NCBI RefSeq assembly: GCF_000802965.1
Contig: NZ_JSAK01000033.1
Coordinates: forward strand, 124,290 to 188,289
Source of the DNA: Pseudomonas fluorescens
GTDB taxonomy: Bacteria; Pseudomonadota; Gammaproteobacteria; Pseudomonadales; Pseudomonadaceae
Length of the DNA: 64,000 nucleotides
Direction: 5' to 3'
The notes beneath the pieces are model-generated. The model saw only the letters and a program-made list of their open reading frames with translations, did not search any database and was not told the DNA's origin. The stretch's first letter is position 1; every line of letters starts with the position of its first letter. Shown piece after piece: positions 1 through 8,472 of the stretch. Both the position numbers and the translations under genes were made by a program.

Positions 1-1203
1 GTGACGGTAGACCATGTCGTACGGCAGGCCCAGTTCCAGGCCCAGACGACGGACTTCGTCCTTAAACAGCTCACGCAGCGGTTCAACCAGTTTCAGGTTC
101 ATTTCTTCCGGCAAGCCGCCCACGTTGTGGTGCGACTTGATCACGTGGGCCTTGCCGCTTTTCGCGCCAGCCGACTCGATCACGTCTGGATAGATGGTGC
201 CTTGCGCCAGGTACTTGATGTTGTCCAGTTTGTTGGACTGGGCATCGAATACGTCGATGAAGGTACGACCGATGATCTTGCGCTTCTTCTCCGGGTCGGC
301 TTCGCCGGCCAGGTTGTTGAGGAATTGGTCCTCGGCGTTGGCGCGAATCACCTTGACGCCCATGTTCTCGGCGAACATGGCCATCACTTGCTCGCCTTCG
401 TGCAAGCGCAGCAGGCCGTTGTCGACGAACACGCAAGTCAGCTGGTCGCCGATGGCTTTGTGCAGCAGCGCGGCAACCACGGACGAATCCACACCGCCGG
501 ACAGACCGAGCAGGACGTTGTCGGTGCCAACCTGGGCGCGAACCTGGGCAATGGCGTCCTCAGCGATCTTCGACGGCGTCCACAGGGCTTCACACTCGCA
601 GATGTCGAGGATGAAGCGCGACAGGATGCGACCGCCCTGCTTGGTGTGGGTCACTTCCGGGTGGAACTGCACGCCGTAGTAACGACGCTCGTCGCTGAAC
701 ATGCCGGCAATCGGGCAGCTCGGGGTGCTGGCCAGGATGTGGAAGTCTTCCGGCATCTTGGTGACCTTGTCACCGTGGCTCATCCATACGTCGAGGCCAA
801 ACAGGCCGTCAGCGTCGATGTGGTCTTCGATGCCGTCGAGCAGGCGGCTCTTGCCGACCACGTCTACGCGGGCATAACCGAACTCACGCAGCTCGGAACC
901 TTCAACCTTGCCGCCCAGTTGTTCGGCCATGGTCTGCATGCCGTAGCAGATACCGAAGACCGGAACGCCCAGGTCAAACACGGCTTGCGGGCAGCGAGGG
1001 CTGTTGGCTTCGTGGACCGACTCTGGGCCGCCAGCGAGGATGACGCCTTTAGGAGCGAATTCGCGGATCGCATCTTCGTCCATATCGAATGGATGCAGTT
1101 CGCAGTACACGCCGATTTCACGCACGCGGCGGGCGATCAGTTGGGTGTACTGGGAACCGAAGTCGAGGATCAGGATGCGGTGAGCGTGAATATCGAGGGC
1201 CAT
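1..1203 (-). CDS. guaA: GMP synthase (glutamine-hydrolysing), 3' end beyond the window
   Basis: Converts XMP to GMP using glutamine and ATP, the last step of guanine nucleotide synthesis in the cytosol. The first 401 of about 525 codons are visible; the protein runs off position 1. It has an N-terminal class I glutamine amidotransferase domain with the nucleophile in GICYGMQ (Cys about 86) and HPEV (His about 181), then the ATP-pyrophosphatase P-loop GLSGGVDSS near residue 233. The start ATG at 1201-1203 begins MALDIHAHRILILDFGSQYT, as in other pseudomonads. It lies 99 bp downstream of guaB on the same strand and is probably co-transcribed. Identification is firm. Confidence 0.97.
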   Translation of the reverse strand, partial: MALDIHAHRILILDFGSQYTQLIARRVREIGVYCELHPFDMDEDAIREFAPKGVILAGGPESVHEANSPRCPQAVFDLGVPVFGICYGMQTMAEQLGGKVEGSELREFGYARVDVVGKSRLLDGIEDHIDADGLFGLDVWMSHGDKVTKMPEDFHILASTPSCPIAGMFSDERRYYGVQFHPEVTHTKQGGRILSRFILDICECEALWTPSKIAEDAIAQVRAQVGTDNVLLGLSGGVDSSVVAALLHKAIGDQLTCVFVDNGLLRLHEGEQVMAMFAENMGVKVIRANAEDQFLNNLAGEADPEKKRKIIGRTFIDVFDAQSNKLDNIKYLAQGTIYPDVIESAGAKSGKAHVIKSHHNVGGLPEEMNLKLVEPLRELFKDEVRRLGLELGLPYDMVYRH

Positions 1204-1254
1204 GATTCAGTCTCGTCTAAGTCATTCAGAAACAGTCGTGATTCAGAAACAACT

Positions 1255-1277
1255 CGGGGCTGAATAAAACAGCCCCG
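1255..1277 (-). promoter_or_regulatory. Hairpin in the guaB-guaA spacer
   Basis: A 7-bp GC-rich stem (CGGGGCT/AGCCCCG) with a 9-nt loop lies between guaB and guaA. Transcribed from the minus strand it is followed by AGTTGTTTC, which is not a good U-tract. A partial terminator or an mRNA-processing structure is therefore likelier than a full terminator. An 11-bp direct repeat (ATTCAGAAACA, 1223-1233 and 1241-1251) sits between it and the guaA start. Confidence 0.4.
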
Positions 1278-1302
1278 GTTGCTTAGCTTGTTGCTTGAAG
1301 GC

Positions 1303-2772
1303 TCAACCTACGCGGTAGTTTGGCGCTTCTTTGGTGATCTGCACGTCGTGAACGTGGGACTCGGCCATGCCAGCGCCGGTGATCCGCACGAACTCAGGCT
1401 TGGTGCGCATTTCTTCGATGTCGGCACTGCCGGTGTAACCCATCGAGGAACGCAGGCCGCCCATCAACTGGTGGATGATCGCGCTCAGGGTGCCCTTGTA
1501 AGGAACACGCCCTTCGATGCCTTCCGGAACCAGTTTCTCGGCGCCTGCCGAGGAGTCCTGGAAGTAACGGTCGGAGGAGCCTTGAGCCTGGGACATGGCG
1601 CCCAGCGAACCCATGCCGCGATAAGCCTTGTACGAACGGCCCTGGAACAGTTCGATCTCGCCCGGTGCTTCTTCAGTACCGGCGAACATCGAGCCCATCA
1701 TCACGCAGGAAGCACCGGCTACGATGGCCTTGGACAGGTCACCGGAGAAACGGATGCCGCCGTCGGCGATCAACGGAACGCCAGTGCCTTCAAGGGCAGC
1801 GGCAACGTTGGCGATGGCACTGATTTGCGGGACGCCGACACCGGCGACGATACGAGTGGTGCAGATCGAGCCCGGGCCGATACCGACCTTGACCGCGTCA
1901 GCGCCAGCTTCGGCCAGAGCCTTGGCGGCAGCGCCGGTGGCGATGTTGCCGCCGATGACCTGCACTTCAGGGAAATTCTGTTTGACCCAGCGAACGCGGT
2001 CGATCACGCCTTTGGAGTGACCGTGGGCGGTGTCGACCACCACCACGTCAACGCCGGCGTTGACCAGGGCAGCGACGCGGTCACCGGTGTCTTTACCGGT
2101 CCCGACGGCGGCGCCAACGCGCAGACGACCTTGATCGTCCTTGCTGGCCAGCGGGTAAGCCTTGGCTTTTTCGATGTCGTTGACGGTCATCATGCCTTTG
2201 AGGGCGAATTTGTCGTCGACGATCAGCACGCGTTCGATGCGGTGCTTGTGCAGCAACTCGCGAACGTCGTTCTTGTCGGCGCCTTCCTTGACCGTGACCA
2301 GACGCTCTTTCGGCGTCATGACTTCACGGACAGTGGCTTCCAGACGATTTTCGAAACGCACGTCACGGGAAGTGACAATGCCGACCAGGTCGCCATTGTG
2401 CAGCACCGGGACGCCGGAGATGTTGTGCATGCGGGTCAGTTCGAACAACTCGCGCACGGTAGCGTCGGCGTCGATGGTGATCGGGTCCTTGACCACACCG
2501 GCTTCGTAACGCTTGACCTTGCGGACTTCGGCAGCTTGCTGCTCGATGGTCATGTTCTTGTGGATGATGCCGATGCCACCTTCCTGAGCCATGGCGATTG
2601 CCAGACGGGCTTCAGTGACGGTGTCCATGGCAGCGGAAACCAGTGGAATATTCAGCTCGATGCCACGGGTAAGGCGGGTCTTGAGACTGACTTCGTTAGG
2701 AAGCACCTCGGAATAACCGGGCACTAGGAGAATGTCGTCGAATGTCAGAGCTTCTTGGCTGATACGCAGCAT
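1303..2772 (-). CDS. guaB: Inosine-5'-monophosphate dehydrogenase
   Basis: Oxidises IMP to XMP with NAD+, the committed step to GMP. The protein has 489 aa, the family's normal size. The beta/alpha barrel is interrupted by two CBS domains (about residues 90-205). The catalytic cysteine is in GPGSICTTR (Cys 304), with the substrate-binding GGIRFSGD motif after it. The start ATG at 2770-2772 (MLRISQEALTFDD) follows GGGAG at a good distance; the frame is open 17 codons further upstream, but that extension would enter the promoter. It is followed by guaA. Identification is firm. Confidence 0.98.
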   Translation of the reverse strand: MLRISQEALTFDDILLVPGYSEVLPNEVSLKTRLTRGIELNIPLVSAAMDTVTEARLAIAMAQEGGIGIIHKNMTIEQQAAEVRKVKRYEAGVVKDPITIDADATVRELFELTRMHNISGVPVLHNGDLVGIVTSRDVRFENRLEATVREVMTPKERLVTVKEGADKNDVRELLHKHRIERVLIVDDKFALKGMMTVNDIEKAKAYPLASKDDQGRLRVGAAVGTGKDTGDRVAALVNAGVDVVVVDTAHGHSKGVIDRVRWVKQNFPEVQVIGGNIATGAAAKALAEAGADAVKVGIGPGSICTTRIVAGVGVPQISAIANVAAALEGTGVPLIADGGIRFSGDLSKAIVAGASCVMMGSMFAGTEEAPGEIELFQGRSYKAYRGMGSLGAMSQAQGSSDRYFQDSSAGAEKLVPEGIEGRVPYKGTLSAIIHQLMGGLRSSMGYTGSADIEEMRTKPEFVRITGAGMAESHVHDVQITKEAPNYRVG

Positions 2773-2808
2773 CGCGGGGGCTCCCGAGCGGGAAAATGGA
2801 AGCGCGCC

Positions 2809-2837
2809 ATTATAGTCAGACACCCCCTCGGGTTCAA
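2809..2837 (-). promoter_or_regulatory. guaB promoter (sigma-70 type)
   Basis: On the minus strand, TTGAAC (-35, 2832-2837) is separated by exactly 17 bp from a perfect TATAAT (-10, 2809-2814). Transcription would start near 2802, leaving a leader of about 30 nt. The sequence just after the -10 is GGCGCGC, a GC-rich discriminator of the kind associated with stringent control; that regulation is an inference. Confidence 0.75.
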
Positions 2838-2888
2838 TGTAAAACTCTGTCTATTATCGATGTTACAGATATACGGGAATTTCGCTTC

Positions 2889-2976
2889 CTGTAGGAGCTG
2901 CCGCAGGCTGCGATCTTTTGATCTTGTTTTTGAACATCAAGGTCAAAAGATCGCAGCCTGCGGCAGCTCCTACAGG
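2889..2976. repeat. REPIN, family A (GTAGGAGCTGCCGCAGGCTGC)
   Basis: Two inverted copies of the CTGTAGGAGCTGCCGCAGG element face each other with a short AT-rich centre, forming a long imperfect palindrome. This is the REP-doublet (REPIN) arrangement known in P. fluorescens-group genomes. The same family recurs at 8317, 14440-14640, 16160, 26732 and 33867. Confidence 0.9.
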
Positions 2977-2991
2977 GGGATGCGGCGTTTT

Positions 2992-3540
2992 TTAGAGTTC
3001 GACCTTTACCCAACTGACGGGTTGATCCAGCCAGTCGGCAAACTCGTCGAGAAAGCTCTGCTTGAACCCGGCTTCGGCCCAGTTGTTGAAAATGAAGCCC
3101 AGGTTGGAAAAGCCGCATTCCTGCAGATACAAGAAGCCGTTGATGTCATCTTCATGCCCGCATTCCGGGCAAGTGAAGTTGTCGGTGCGCCCCGGCATCC
3201 AGTCTTCGAGGCTTTCGAACAGCGCTTCGCCAATTTCCTTGCGGCACTCGGCGCAGCCCGCTTCCTCAAGGAACCCCTTGGCCGGCGTATAGATGCAGCG
3301 CTTGGTGACGATTTCCAGGCCATTGACCGGCTCGCCAAACGGCAAGGCTTCCGGGTGCAGCACCACCGCGCGGGCGCCATCGGCGATGGCGTGGGCCATG
3401 CGATTGCCGGTGCGGCCGCAGGTGGTCAGCTCTTCCTCGATGATGTTCTTGCGCACCAGCCACCGCACGATCGCCCGGGCTCGGGGCTCGTGCACCGGCA
3501 GCGTGGAGATTTTCGGGACGATGATGCTTTGCGAATTCAT
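2992..3540 (-). CDS. Conserved protein with two CxxC pairs, probable zinc-binding protein
   Basis: 182 aa. Two cysteine pairs are visible, CAEC and CPEC, spaced like a zinc ribbon. There is no signal peptide or membrane segment, so it is probably cytosolic. Homologues in Pseudomonas are, as I recall, often labelled sugar ABC transporter ATPase, but no Walker motif is visible and I do not support that name. The ATG at 3538-3540 is chosen because a TATAAT box at 3585-3590 places the transcript start near 3578, too close for the GTG at 3582 to be used. It is flanked by REPs and stands alone. Function unknown. Confidence 0.7.
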   Translation of the reverse strand: MNSQSIIVPKISTLPVHEPRARAIVRWLVRKNIIEEELTTCGRTGNRMAHAIADGARAVVLHPEALPFGEPVNGLEIVTKRCIYTPAKGFLEEAGCAECRKEIGEALFESLEDWMPGRTDNFTCPECGHEDDINGFLYLQECGFSNLGFIFNNWAEAGFKQSFLDEFADWLDQPVSWVKVEL

Positions 3541-3622
3541 GTTCAGGCCCGGAGCGTTGAAGTAGGGATTTTCAGCATCCACAAATTATAGGCGGACCCG
3601 TAAAGCCGGGTCGGACACGGAA

Positions 3623-3648
3623 CCTGTGGGAGCGGGCTTGCCCGCGAA
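3623..3648. repeat. Single REP, family B (GTGGGAGCGGGCTTGCCCGCG)
   Basis: One copy of the hairpin-forming CCTGTGGGAGCGGGCTTGCC element just after the purT stop codon. Paired copies of this family occur at 29086, 31707 and 51866. Confidence 0.8.
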
Positions 3649-3655
3649 AAGGTTT

Positions 3656-4837
3656 TTACAGCTCGACGACAACCGCCTGCGAAGCACGCGTCGCCTTGGC
3701 GCGAGCAGCTTCGATCGACTCGTCACGCGCCAATGCAACACCCATGCGGCGCTGACCGTTGACTTCAGGCTTACCGAACAGGCGCAGCGCGGTATCCGGC
3801 TCGCTCAACGCAGCACCGAGGTTGGCGAAAGCGGTCTGAGTCGACTGCCCTTCCACCAGGATCACCGCCGAAGCGGATGGTCCGAACTGACGGATCAATG
3901 GGATCGGCAAACCGAGAATAGCGCGTGCATGCAGGGCGAATTGCGACAGGTCCTGGGAAATCAGGGTCACCAGGCCGGTGTCGTGCGGGCGCGGCGAGAC
4001 TTCGCTGAACCACACCTGATCACCCTTGATGAACAACTCAACACCAAACAGACCACGGCCGCCCAACGCTTCAGTCACCGCTTTGGCAACACGCTCGGAT
4101 TCAGCCAAGGCAATCGGGCTCATGGCTTGAGGCTGCCAGGATTCCTGGTAGTCGCCCTTCTCCTGACGGTGGCCGACCGGCGCGCAGAAGGTAGTGCCGC
4201 CGACGTGACGCACGGTCAGCAGGGTGATTTCGTAGTCGAAATCGATGAAGCCTTCGATGATCACCCGACCTTTACCGGCGCGGCCGCCTTCTTGCGCGTA
4301 GTCCCAGGCTGTTTTGACGTCATCGACGCTGCGCAGCAGGCTCTGGCCCTTGCCCGACGAGCTCATCACCGGCTTGACCACACACGGGAAACCGAGGTCT
4401 TCGACAGCCTTGCTGTAGTCCTCGAAGGTGTCGGCGAAGTGGTACGGCGAGGTCGGCAGGTCCAGCTCTTCGGCGGCCAGGCGACGGATGCCTTCGCGGT
4501 TCATGGTCAACTGCGCGGCGCGCGCGGTCGGGATCACGGTGAAGCCTTCGGCTTCCAGTTCGACCAGGGTCGCGGTGGCGATGGCTTCGATTTCCGGCAC
4601 GATGAAGTGCGGCTTCTCGGCTTCGATCACGGCACGCAGGGCGGCGCCGTCGAGCATGTTGATGACGTGGCTGCGGTGCGCAACCTGCATGGCCGGCGCG
4701 TTGGCGTAGCGGTCCACGGCAATCACTTCAACGCCCAGGCGTTGCAGCTCGATCACCACTTCCTTGCCCAACTCGCCACAGCCACACATCAATACGCGGG
4801 TCGCGGTCGGCGACAATGGAGTTCCGATACGGGTCAT
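3656..4837 (-). CDS. purT: Formate-dependent phosphoribosylglycinamide formyltransferase 2
   Basis: Makes formyl-GAR from GAR, formate and ATP in purine synthesis, an alternative to folate-dependent PurN. 393 aa, the usual size, with an ATP-grasp fold: an N-terminal nucleotide-binding segment (VLMCGCGELGKEV), then GFPCVVKPVMSSSGKGQS and the metal-binding WFSEVSPRPHDTG. The start ATG at 4835-4837 is preceded by GAGGA 7 bases away, which decides it over an upstream in-frame ATG 25 codons earlier. A TAAAAT box (4911-4916) may be its -10, but no good -35 is seen. Confidence 0.97.
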   Translation of the reverse strand: MTRIGTPLSPTATRVLMCGCGELGKEVVIELQRLGVEVIAVDRYANAPAMQVAHRSHVINMLDGAALRAVIEAEKPHFIVPEIEAIATATLVELEAEGFTVIPTARAAQLTMNREGIRRLAAEELDLPTSPYHFADTFEDYSKAVEDLGFPCVVKPVMSSSGKGQSLLRSVDDVKTAWDYAQEGGRAGKGRVIIEGFIDFDYEITLLTVRHVGGTTFCAPVGHRQEKGDYQESWQPQAMSPIALAESERVAKAVTEALGGRGLFGVELFIKGDQVWFSEVSPRPHDTGLVTLISQDLSQFALHARAILGLPIPLIRQFGPSASAVILVEGQSTQTAFANLGAALSEPDTALRLFGKPEVNGQRRMGVALARDESIEAARAKATRASQAVVVEL

Positions 4838-4924
4838 CTGCAGGTCCTCAAGAAGCGGATCATCGAGGGATGCGTCGCCATGCGCGCTTCCCATGGGGAG
4901 AAAGCGCGGCATTTTACATGAACT

Positions 4925-5392
4925 TCAGCCGACGACAGCCTGTTTGCGCAGGCGCCACGCCATGATCAGCCACACGGCAGTCACACCGGCGAACTTCGAG
5001 CCCAGGGCGGTGAGGATCACGCCGGGAGTCAGCGCATCGATCATGCCGAAAAAGATAAAGGTGTCGAGGGGAATGCTCAGGGCTGAACTTATCCACAGGC
5101 GATCGTGCAAAGGACGTTTGGTGATGCTGAACACCAGCCAGTCGATGCACTCGGAGACTGCGAACGCCGTGGCGCTGGCCAGGGCGATGGACGGATCAGA
5201 CGTGACATAAGACAGCACCAGCGCCGCCAGCATCGCCGCGATGGCACCGTGGCCGAAACGGGTTTGCACCATGTCGCGCAGGATGAACACCAACCCGCCC
5301 CAGGCCGACCAGATGATGTCCAGGTGCGGGGCTGTGGAGAAGGCGTAGTTGATCAGCACGACGCTGCTGATGTAGGCGATCAGGAAGAGCAT
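4925..5392 (-). CDS. VUT-family integral membrane protein
   Basis: 155 aa, almost entirely hydrophobic, with about five membrane helices (LFLIAYISSVVLINYAF, GAIAAMLAALVLSYV, FAVSECIDWLVF and others). The core motif with SATAFAVSECID matches the Vut_1/YhhQ-like family, whose best-known members import queuosine precursors; whether this short form does so is not shown by the sequence. The start is ATG 5390-5392; a GTG at 5407 is an alternative. It lies upstream of purT on the same strand with an 87-bp gap. Confidence 0.75.
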   Translation of the reverse strand: MLFLIAYISSVVLINYAFSTAPHLDIIWSAWGGLVFILRDMVQTRFGHGAIAAMLAALVLSYVTSDPSIALASATAFAVSECIDWLVFSITKRPLHDRLWISSALSIPLDTFIFFGMIDALTPGVILTALGSKFAGVTAVWLIMAWRLRKQAVVG

Positions 5393-5452
5393 GGGGCGTG
5401 GGAACACCTGTCAATTTTGCGCACAGATTACTTCATCTTCGGACACAAATAA

Positions 5453-5587
5453 CCTGTGGCGAGGGAGCTTGCTCCCGCTGGAGCGCGAAGCGGTCCCAAA
5501 ACCGGAAGACGCGGTGTGTCAAATGTATGACCTTGACCAGATTGGGGCTGCTTCGCAGCCCAGCGGGAGCAAGCTCCCTCGCCACAA
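5453..5587. repeat. REP pair, family C (GTGGCGAGGGAGCTTGCTCCC)
   Basis: Two inverted copies of GTGGCGAGGGAGCTTGCTCC, each with its own inner stem (GCGCGAAGCG; GGGCTGCTTCGCAGCCC), about 100 bp apart, between the VUT gene and the DUF1289 gene. The same family recurs at 25817-25948. Confidence 0.85.
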
Positions 5588-5600
5588 AAGCCCGCTCTAT

Positions 5601-5816
5601 TCAATTATTGGATTTGGTCGGCAACATCCAGATCAACCCACTGGCTTTCGCCCGCTCATGACACAACCCCAGCACCTTGCGGCGCTCCTCGTTGTCCATC
5701 CGGCTCCAACGGGTGATTTCTTCTACCGTACGCTGGCAACCGGTGCAGATGTCATCGTCGTCCAGCGCACAGATGTTCACGCAGGGCGATGCCACTGGGC
5801 GTTCGGTAGCGGTCAT
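5601..5816 (-). CDS. DUF1289 family protein
   Basis: 71 aa with the DUF1289 core: SPCVNICALDDDDICTGCQR followed by EEITRW and CHERAK. Four conserved cysteines suggest metal or Fe-S binding, which is a family inference. It overlaps the upstream gamma-carbonic-anhydrase-like gene by 4 bp (ATGA, 5813-5816), so translation is probably coupled. It is the last gene of a three-gene operon. Biological role unknown. Confidence 0.85.
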   Translation of the reverse strand: MTATERPVASPCVNICALDDDDICTGCQRTVEEITRWSRMDNEERRKVLGLCHERAKASGLIWMLPTKSNN

Positions 5817-6337
5817 TGTTCTTGCTCGGCCAGATCACGGGCATAACGCTGGGAGTTATGCACGTAGTGAGCGGCACTGGCTTCCAGCATCTTCTTCTGC
5901 TGTTCGGTCAACTCGCGCACAACCTTGCCGGGCGAACCCATCACCAGCGAGCCGTCGGGAATTTCCTTGCCTTCGCCGATCAGCGAATTGGCGCCGATGA
6001 TGCAGTTCTTGCCGATTTTCGCGCCGTTGAGAATGACAGCGTTGATCCCGATCAGGCTGTAATCCCCAACAGTGCAGCCATGGAGCATGGCATTGTGGCC
6101 GATGGTCACGCCGGTGCCGATGGTCAGCGGGTAGCCCATGTCGGTGTGCATCACGGTGCCGTCCTGGACGTTGCTGTTCTTGCCGATCAGGATCAACTCG
6201 TTGTCGCCGCGCAGCACGGCGTTGAACCAGACGTTGGCGCCCTCTTCCAGCTTGACCTTGCCCACGAGCACGGCGTTGGGTGCGACCCAGCTCTGTGGGT
6301 GGGTCTCGACACGGGCGTCGCCCAGGCGGTATTTCAT
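5813..6337 (-). CDS. Gamma-carbonic-anhydrase-like hexapeptide protein (YrdA type)
   Basis: 174 aa left-handed beta-helix protein built of hexapeptide repeats (VAPNAVLVGKV, IGKNSNVQDGTVMH, GVTIGHNAMLHGC). Histidines in MHTD and GHNAMLHGC are the metal ligands of this family. Members are usually assigned to gamma carbonic anhydrases, but many YrdA proteins have no demonstrated activity. The start at 6337 has GAGGACA upstream. It is the middle gene of the Nudix / YrdA / DUF1289 operon. Confidence 0.9.
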   Translation of the reverse strand: MKYRLGDARVETHPQSWVAPNAVLVGKVKLEEGANVWFNAVLRGDNELILIGKNSNVQDGTVMHTDMGYPLTIGTGVTIGHNAMLHGCTVGDYSLIGINAVILNGAKIGKNCIIGANSLIGEGKEIPDGSLVMGSPGKVVRELTEQQKKMLEASAAHYVHNSQRYARDLAEQEQ

Positions 6338-6392
6338 CGTGTTGTCCTCAAGGCTCAGGCAGCGGCGTGTTCAGGCCATTCGAATGATGGCT

Positions 6393-6992
6393 TCAAGTAT
6401 TGATAAAGCTTTTCGGGGGTTGGTGCAGGCTGATTTTCGCGTCATAGAGCAGGTTGATCAACTCGACGATCATGATCGCTGTCAGGCCCCAGATCTTGTA
6501 CTCGCCATAGCGATAGCTCGGCACGTACCAACTGCGGCCTTGATAATCGATGCGGTGGGTGTGTTCACGCGGGTCCTTGCGGAAGAATTCCAGCGGCACG
6601 CTGAAAACCGCGGCGATCTCGGCATCATTGGCCTGGTACTCGACGAAGTCCGGAATCACCCCAACATAAGGGGTGACCTTGATGCCGTGCAGGGAAATCA
6701 GCGGGCTCAACGGGCCGATCACCTCGACCAATCCGGGCGGCAGGCCGATCTCTTCTTCGGCTTCGCGCAGGGCAGTGAAAATCAGGTCCGGGTCTTCGGG
6801 GTCGCGTCGGCCGCCGGGAAAAGCGACTTCGCCGCCATGGGTCGAGAGTCCGCTGGCACGCAGGGTCAATACCAACTCCGGCTCATCACTGCGAGTGATG
6901 GGCACCAGGACGGCGGCCTCGGGGAAACGTCGGTCGGTCTCCAGCGTTCGCGGTGTGTGGTTACTTACCCGATGCAGTAGCTCGTCCAGCAT
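6393..6992 (-). CDS. Nudix hydrolase, CoA pyrophosphatase type (NudL/YeaB-like)
   Basis: 199 aa. The Nudix box is GGRRDPEDPDLIFTALREA followed by EEEIGL (GX5EX7REUXEEXGU consensus). The segment FPEAAVLVPITR and the later PLISLHGIKVTPYVG fit the CoA-pyrophosphatase subgroup, which hydrolyses CoA derivatives. It is the first gene of the operon with the YrdA-like and DUF1289 genes, 55 bp ahead of the former, and diverges from the Nudix gene at 7140. Confidence 0.9.
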   Translation of the reverse strand: MLDELLHRVSNHTPRTLETDRRFPEAAVLVPITRSDEPELVLTLRASGLSTHGGEVAFPGGRRDPEDPDLIFTALREAEEEIGLPPGLVEVIGPLSPLISLHGIKVTPYVGVIPDFVEYQANDAEIAAVFSVPLEFFRKDPREHTHRIDYQGRSWYVPSYRYGEYKIWGLTAIMIVELINLLYDAKISLHQPPKSFINT

Positions 6993-7139
6993 GAGTGTTC
7001 TCGATCTGTACCTTACCCTGCATCATGCACCAATCGCATCGGTCGCCCAACCCCCCGAATGGCGGCGTGTCGCGAAACGACAACTTGCCGTCAGACACCG
7101 CCGCACGCCAAGATAGGCGCAGCATTCAGGAACCCAAGC

Positions 7140-7691
7140 ATGAAATTTTGCAGTCAGTGCGGCAACCCGGTGACCCAGCGCATTCCAGAAGGCGATTCGC
7201 GCCTGCGTTTCGTCTGCGACAGCTGTCACGTCATTCATTACCAGAACCCCAATATCGTCGCCGGGTGCGTGGCGACCTGGGGCTCCAAGGTGTTGCTGTG
7301 CCGACGCGCCATCGAGCCGCGCCTCGGCTACTGGACCCTGCCCGCCGGTTTCATGGAGAACGGCGAGACCATCGAGCAGGCGGCCATCCGCGAAACCGCC
7401 GAGGAAGCCTGCGCCCGGGTGCGCAACCTGAGCATCTATACGCTGATCGACGTGCCGCACATCAGCCAGGTGCACGTGTTTTTCCGCGCCGAACTGGCGG
7501 ACCTGGACTTTTCTGCCGGTCCGGAGAGCCTGGAAGTGCAACTATTCGACGAAGCCGACATTCCTTGGTCCGAGTTGGCTTTCCGCACGGTGGGCCGTAC
7601 CTTAGAATGCTTCTTCGCTGACCGTCGGACCGAGGTCTACCCCGTGCGGTCAGAATCGATCCCGCCGCTGGCTCAGCCTGCAATTATTTGA
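7140..7691 (+). CDS. Nudix hydrolase with N-terminal zinc ribbon (NADH-pyrophosphatase-like)
   Basis: 183 aa. It begins MKFCSQCGNPV and continues to CDSCHVIHYQNP, giving two CxxC pairs of a zinc ribbon ahead of a Nudix domain with GFMENGETIEQAAIRETAEE and an adjacent C-terminal acidic region. This is the short NudC-like architecture; the substrate is likely a dinucleotide such as NADH or ADP-ribose, but this is not provable here. The start is ATG 7140 with AGGAA upstream. It diverges from the other Nudix operon. Confidence 0.88.
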   Translation: MKFCSQCGNPVTQRIPEGDSRLRFVCDSCHVIHYQNPNIVAGCVATWGSKVLLCRRAIEPRLGYWTLPAGFMENGETIEQAAIRETAEEACARVRNLSIYTLIDVPHISQVHVFFRAELADLDFSAGPESLEVQLFDEADIPWSELAFRTVGRTLECFFADRRTEVYPVRSESIPPLAQPAII

Positions 7692-7709
7692 TTACAAATT
7701 CGGCACCGT

Positions 7710-7750
7710 CGCAGGCGCTTAAAGATTGCTGCCTGCGGCAGCTCCTTGCA
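7710..7750. repeat. Degraded half REP, family A
   Basis: GCAGGCGCTTAAAGATTGCT then GCCTGCGGCAGCTCCT: a decayed family A REPIN that has lost most of one arm, between the Nudix gene and the L,D-transpeptidase gene. Confidence 0.6.
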
Positions 7751-7799
7751 AAAACATCTATAACTAAATAGTCGCGACACCTCTTGGGGAATCGTTTCA

Positions 7800-8303
7800 A
7801 TGCGCTGGTTGCTTGCCCTGTTTTGCTTGTCGTTTGTAGCGCTGTCCCAGGCTTCCGCCGTGGAAACGCTCAACGGCAAGCCCATCGAGAAAATTCTGGT
7901 TCTCAAGTCCTCTCATCAATTGCAATTGATCAATGACGGCAAGCCGCTGAAGACCTATCGCATTTCCCTGGGCAAACGCCCCAAGGGGCCGAAGCTGATG
8001 GAGGGTGACAAGCGCACGCCGGAGGGTTTCTATTGGGTCGACTGGCGCAAAGTCAGTGACCGCTTCAACCTGGCGATGCACATCTCCTACCCGAACATCA
8101 GCGATTCCGCCCGCGCCCGCCGCGAAGGCGTCGAGCCTGGTGGCATGATCATGATCCACGGCACCCCGGACACCGAAGACACTCCGGAAGACCTGTTCCA
8201 CACCCTGGACTGGACCGATGGCTGCATCGCCATGCGCAACATGGACATGCGCGAAATCTGGAACCTGGTGCCGGATGGCACGATGATCGAAATCCGCCCA
8301 TAA
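7800..8303 (+). CDS. Exported L,D-transpeptidase (YkuD family)
   Basis: 167 aa. A signal peptide (about residues 1-20, ending ASA) directs it to the periplasm. The YkuD catalytic signature is present: His 120 in MIHGT and the nucleophile Cys 142 in TDGCIAMRN. Family members form 3-3 peptidoglycan crosslinks or attach proteins to peptidoglycan; which applies here is unknown. There is no separate LysM or peptidoglycan-binding domain. GGGGAA precedes the ATG. A strong terminator follows at 8420. Confidence 0.9.
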   Translation: MRWLLALFCLSFVALSQASAVETLNGKPIEKILVLKSSHQLQLINDGKPLKTYRISLGKRPKGPKLMEGDKRTPEGFYWVDWRKVSDRFNLAMHISYPNISDSARARREGVEPGGMIMIHGTPDTEDTPEDLFHTLDWTDGCIAMRNMDMREIWNLVPDGTMIEIRP

Positions 8304-8316
8304 GTTCGACACGCAC

Positions 8317-8400
8317 CCTGTAGGAGCTGCCGCAGGCTGCGATCTTTTGATCTTGATTTTTTAAGATCAAAAGATCGCAGCCTTCGGCAGCTCCTACAGG
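8317..8400. repeat. REPIN, family A
   Basis: Inverted pair of the TGTAGGAGCTGCCGCAGGCT element with an AT-rich centre containing the palindromic TTTTGATCTTGA; between the transpeptidase stop and the terminator. Confidence 0.9.
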
Positions 8401-8419
8401 GGGTGCGTTAAAGGCAATA

Positions 8420-8456
8420 AAAAACCCGCTGAAATCGCTTTCAGCGGGTTTTTTGT
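8420..8456. terminator. Bidirectional intrinsic terminator
   Basis: AAAACCCGCTGAAA paired with TTTCAGCGGGTTTT with a 4-nt loop and T-runs on both strands. It lies between the convergent transpeptidase (+) and YqfO-like (-) genes and can stop both. Confidence 0.93.
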
Positions 8457-8472
8457 TTAAGCGACGAGAAGA

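Noticed and set aside
2992..3540. Annotation as a sugar ABC transporter ATPase.
   Set aside because: No Walker A, signature or Walker B motif; the cysteine pairs point to zinc binding only.
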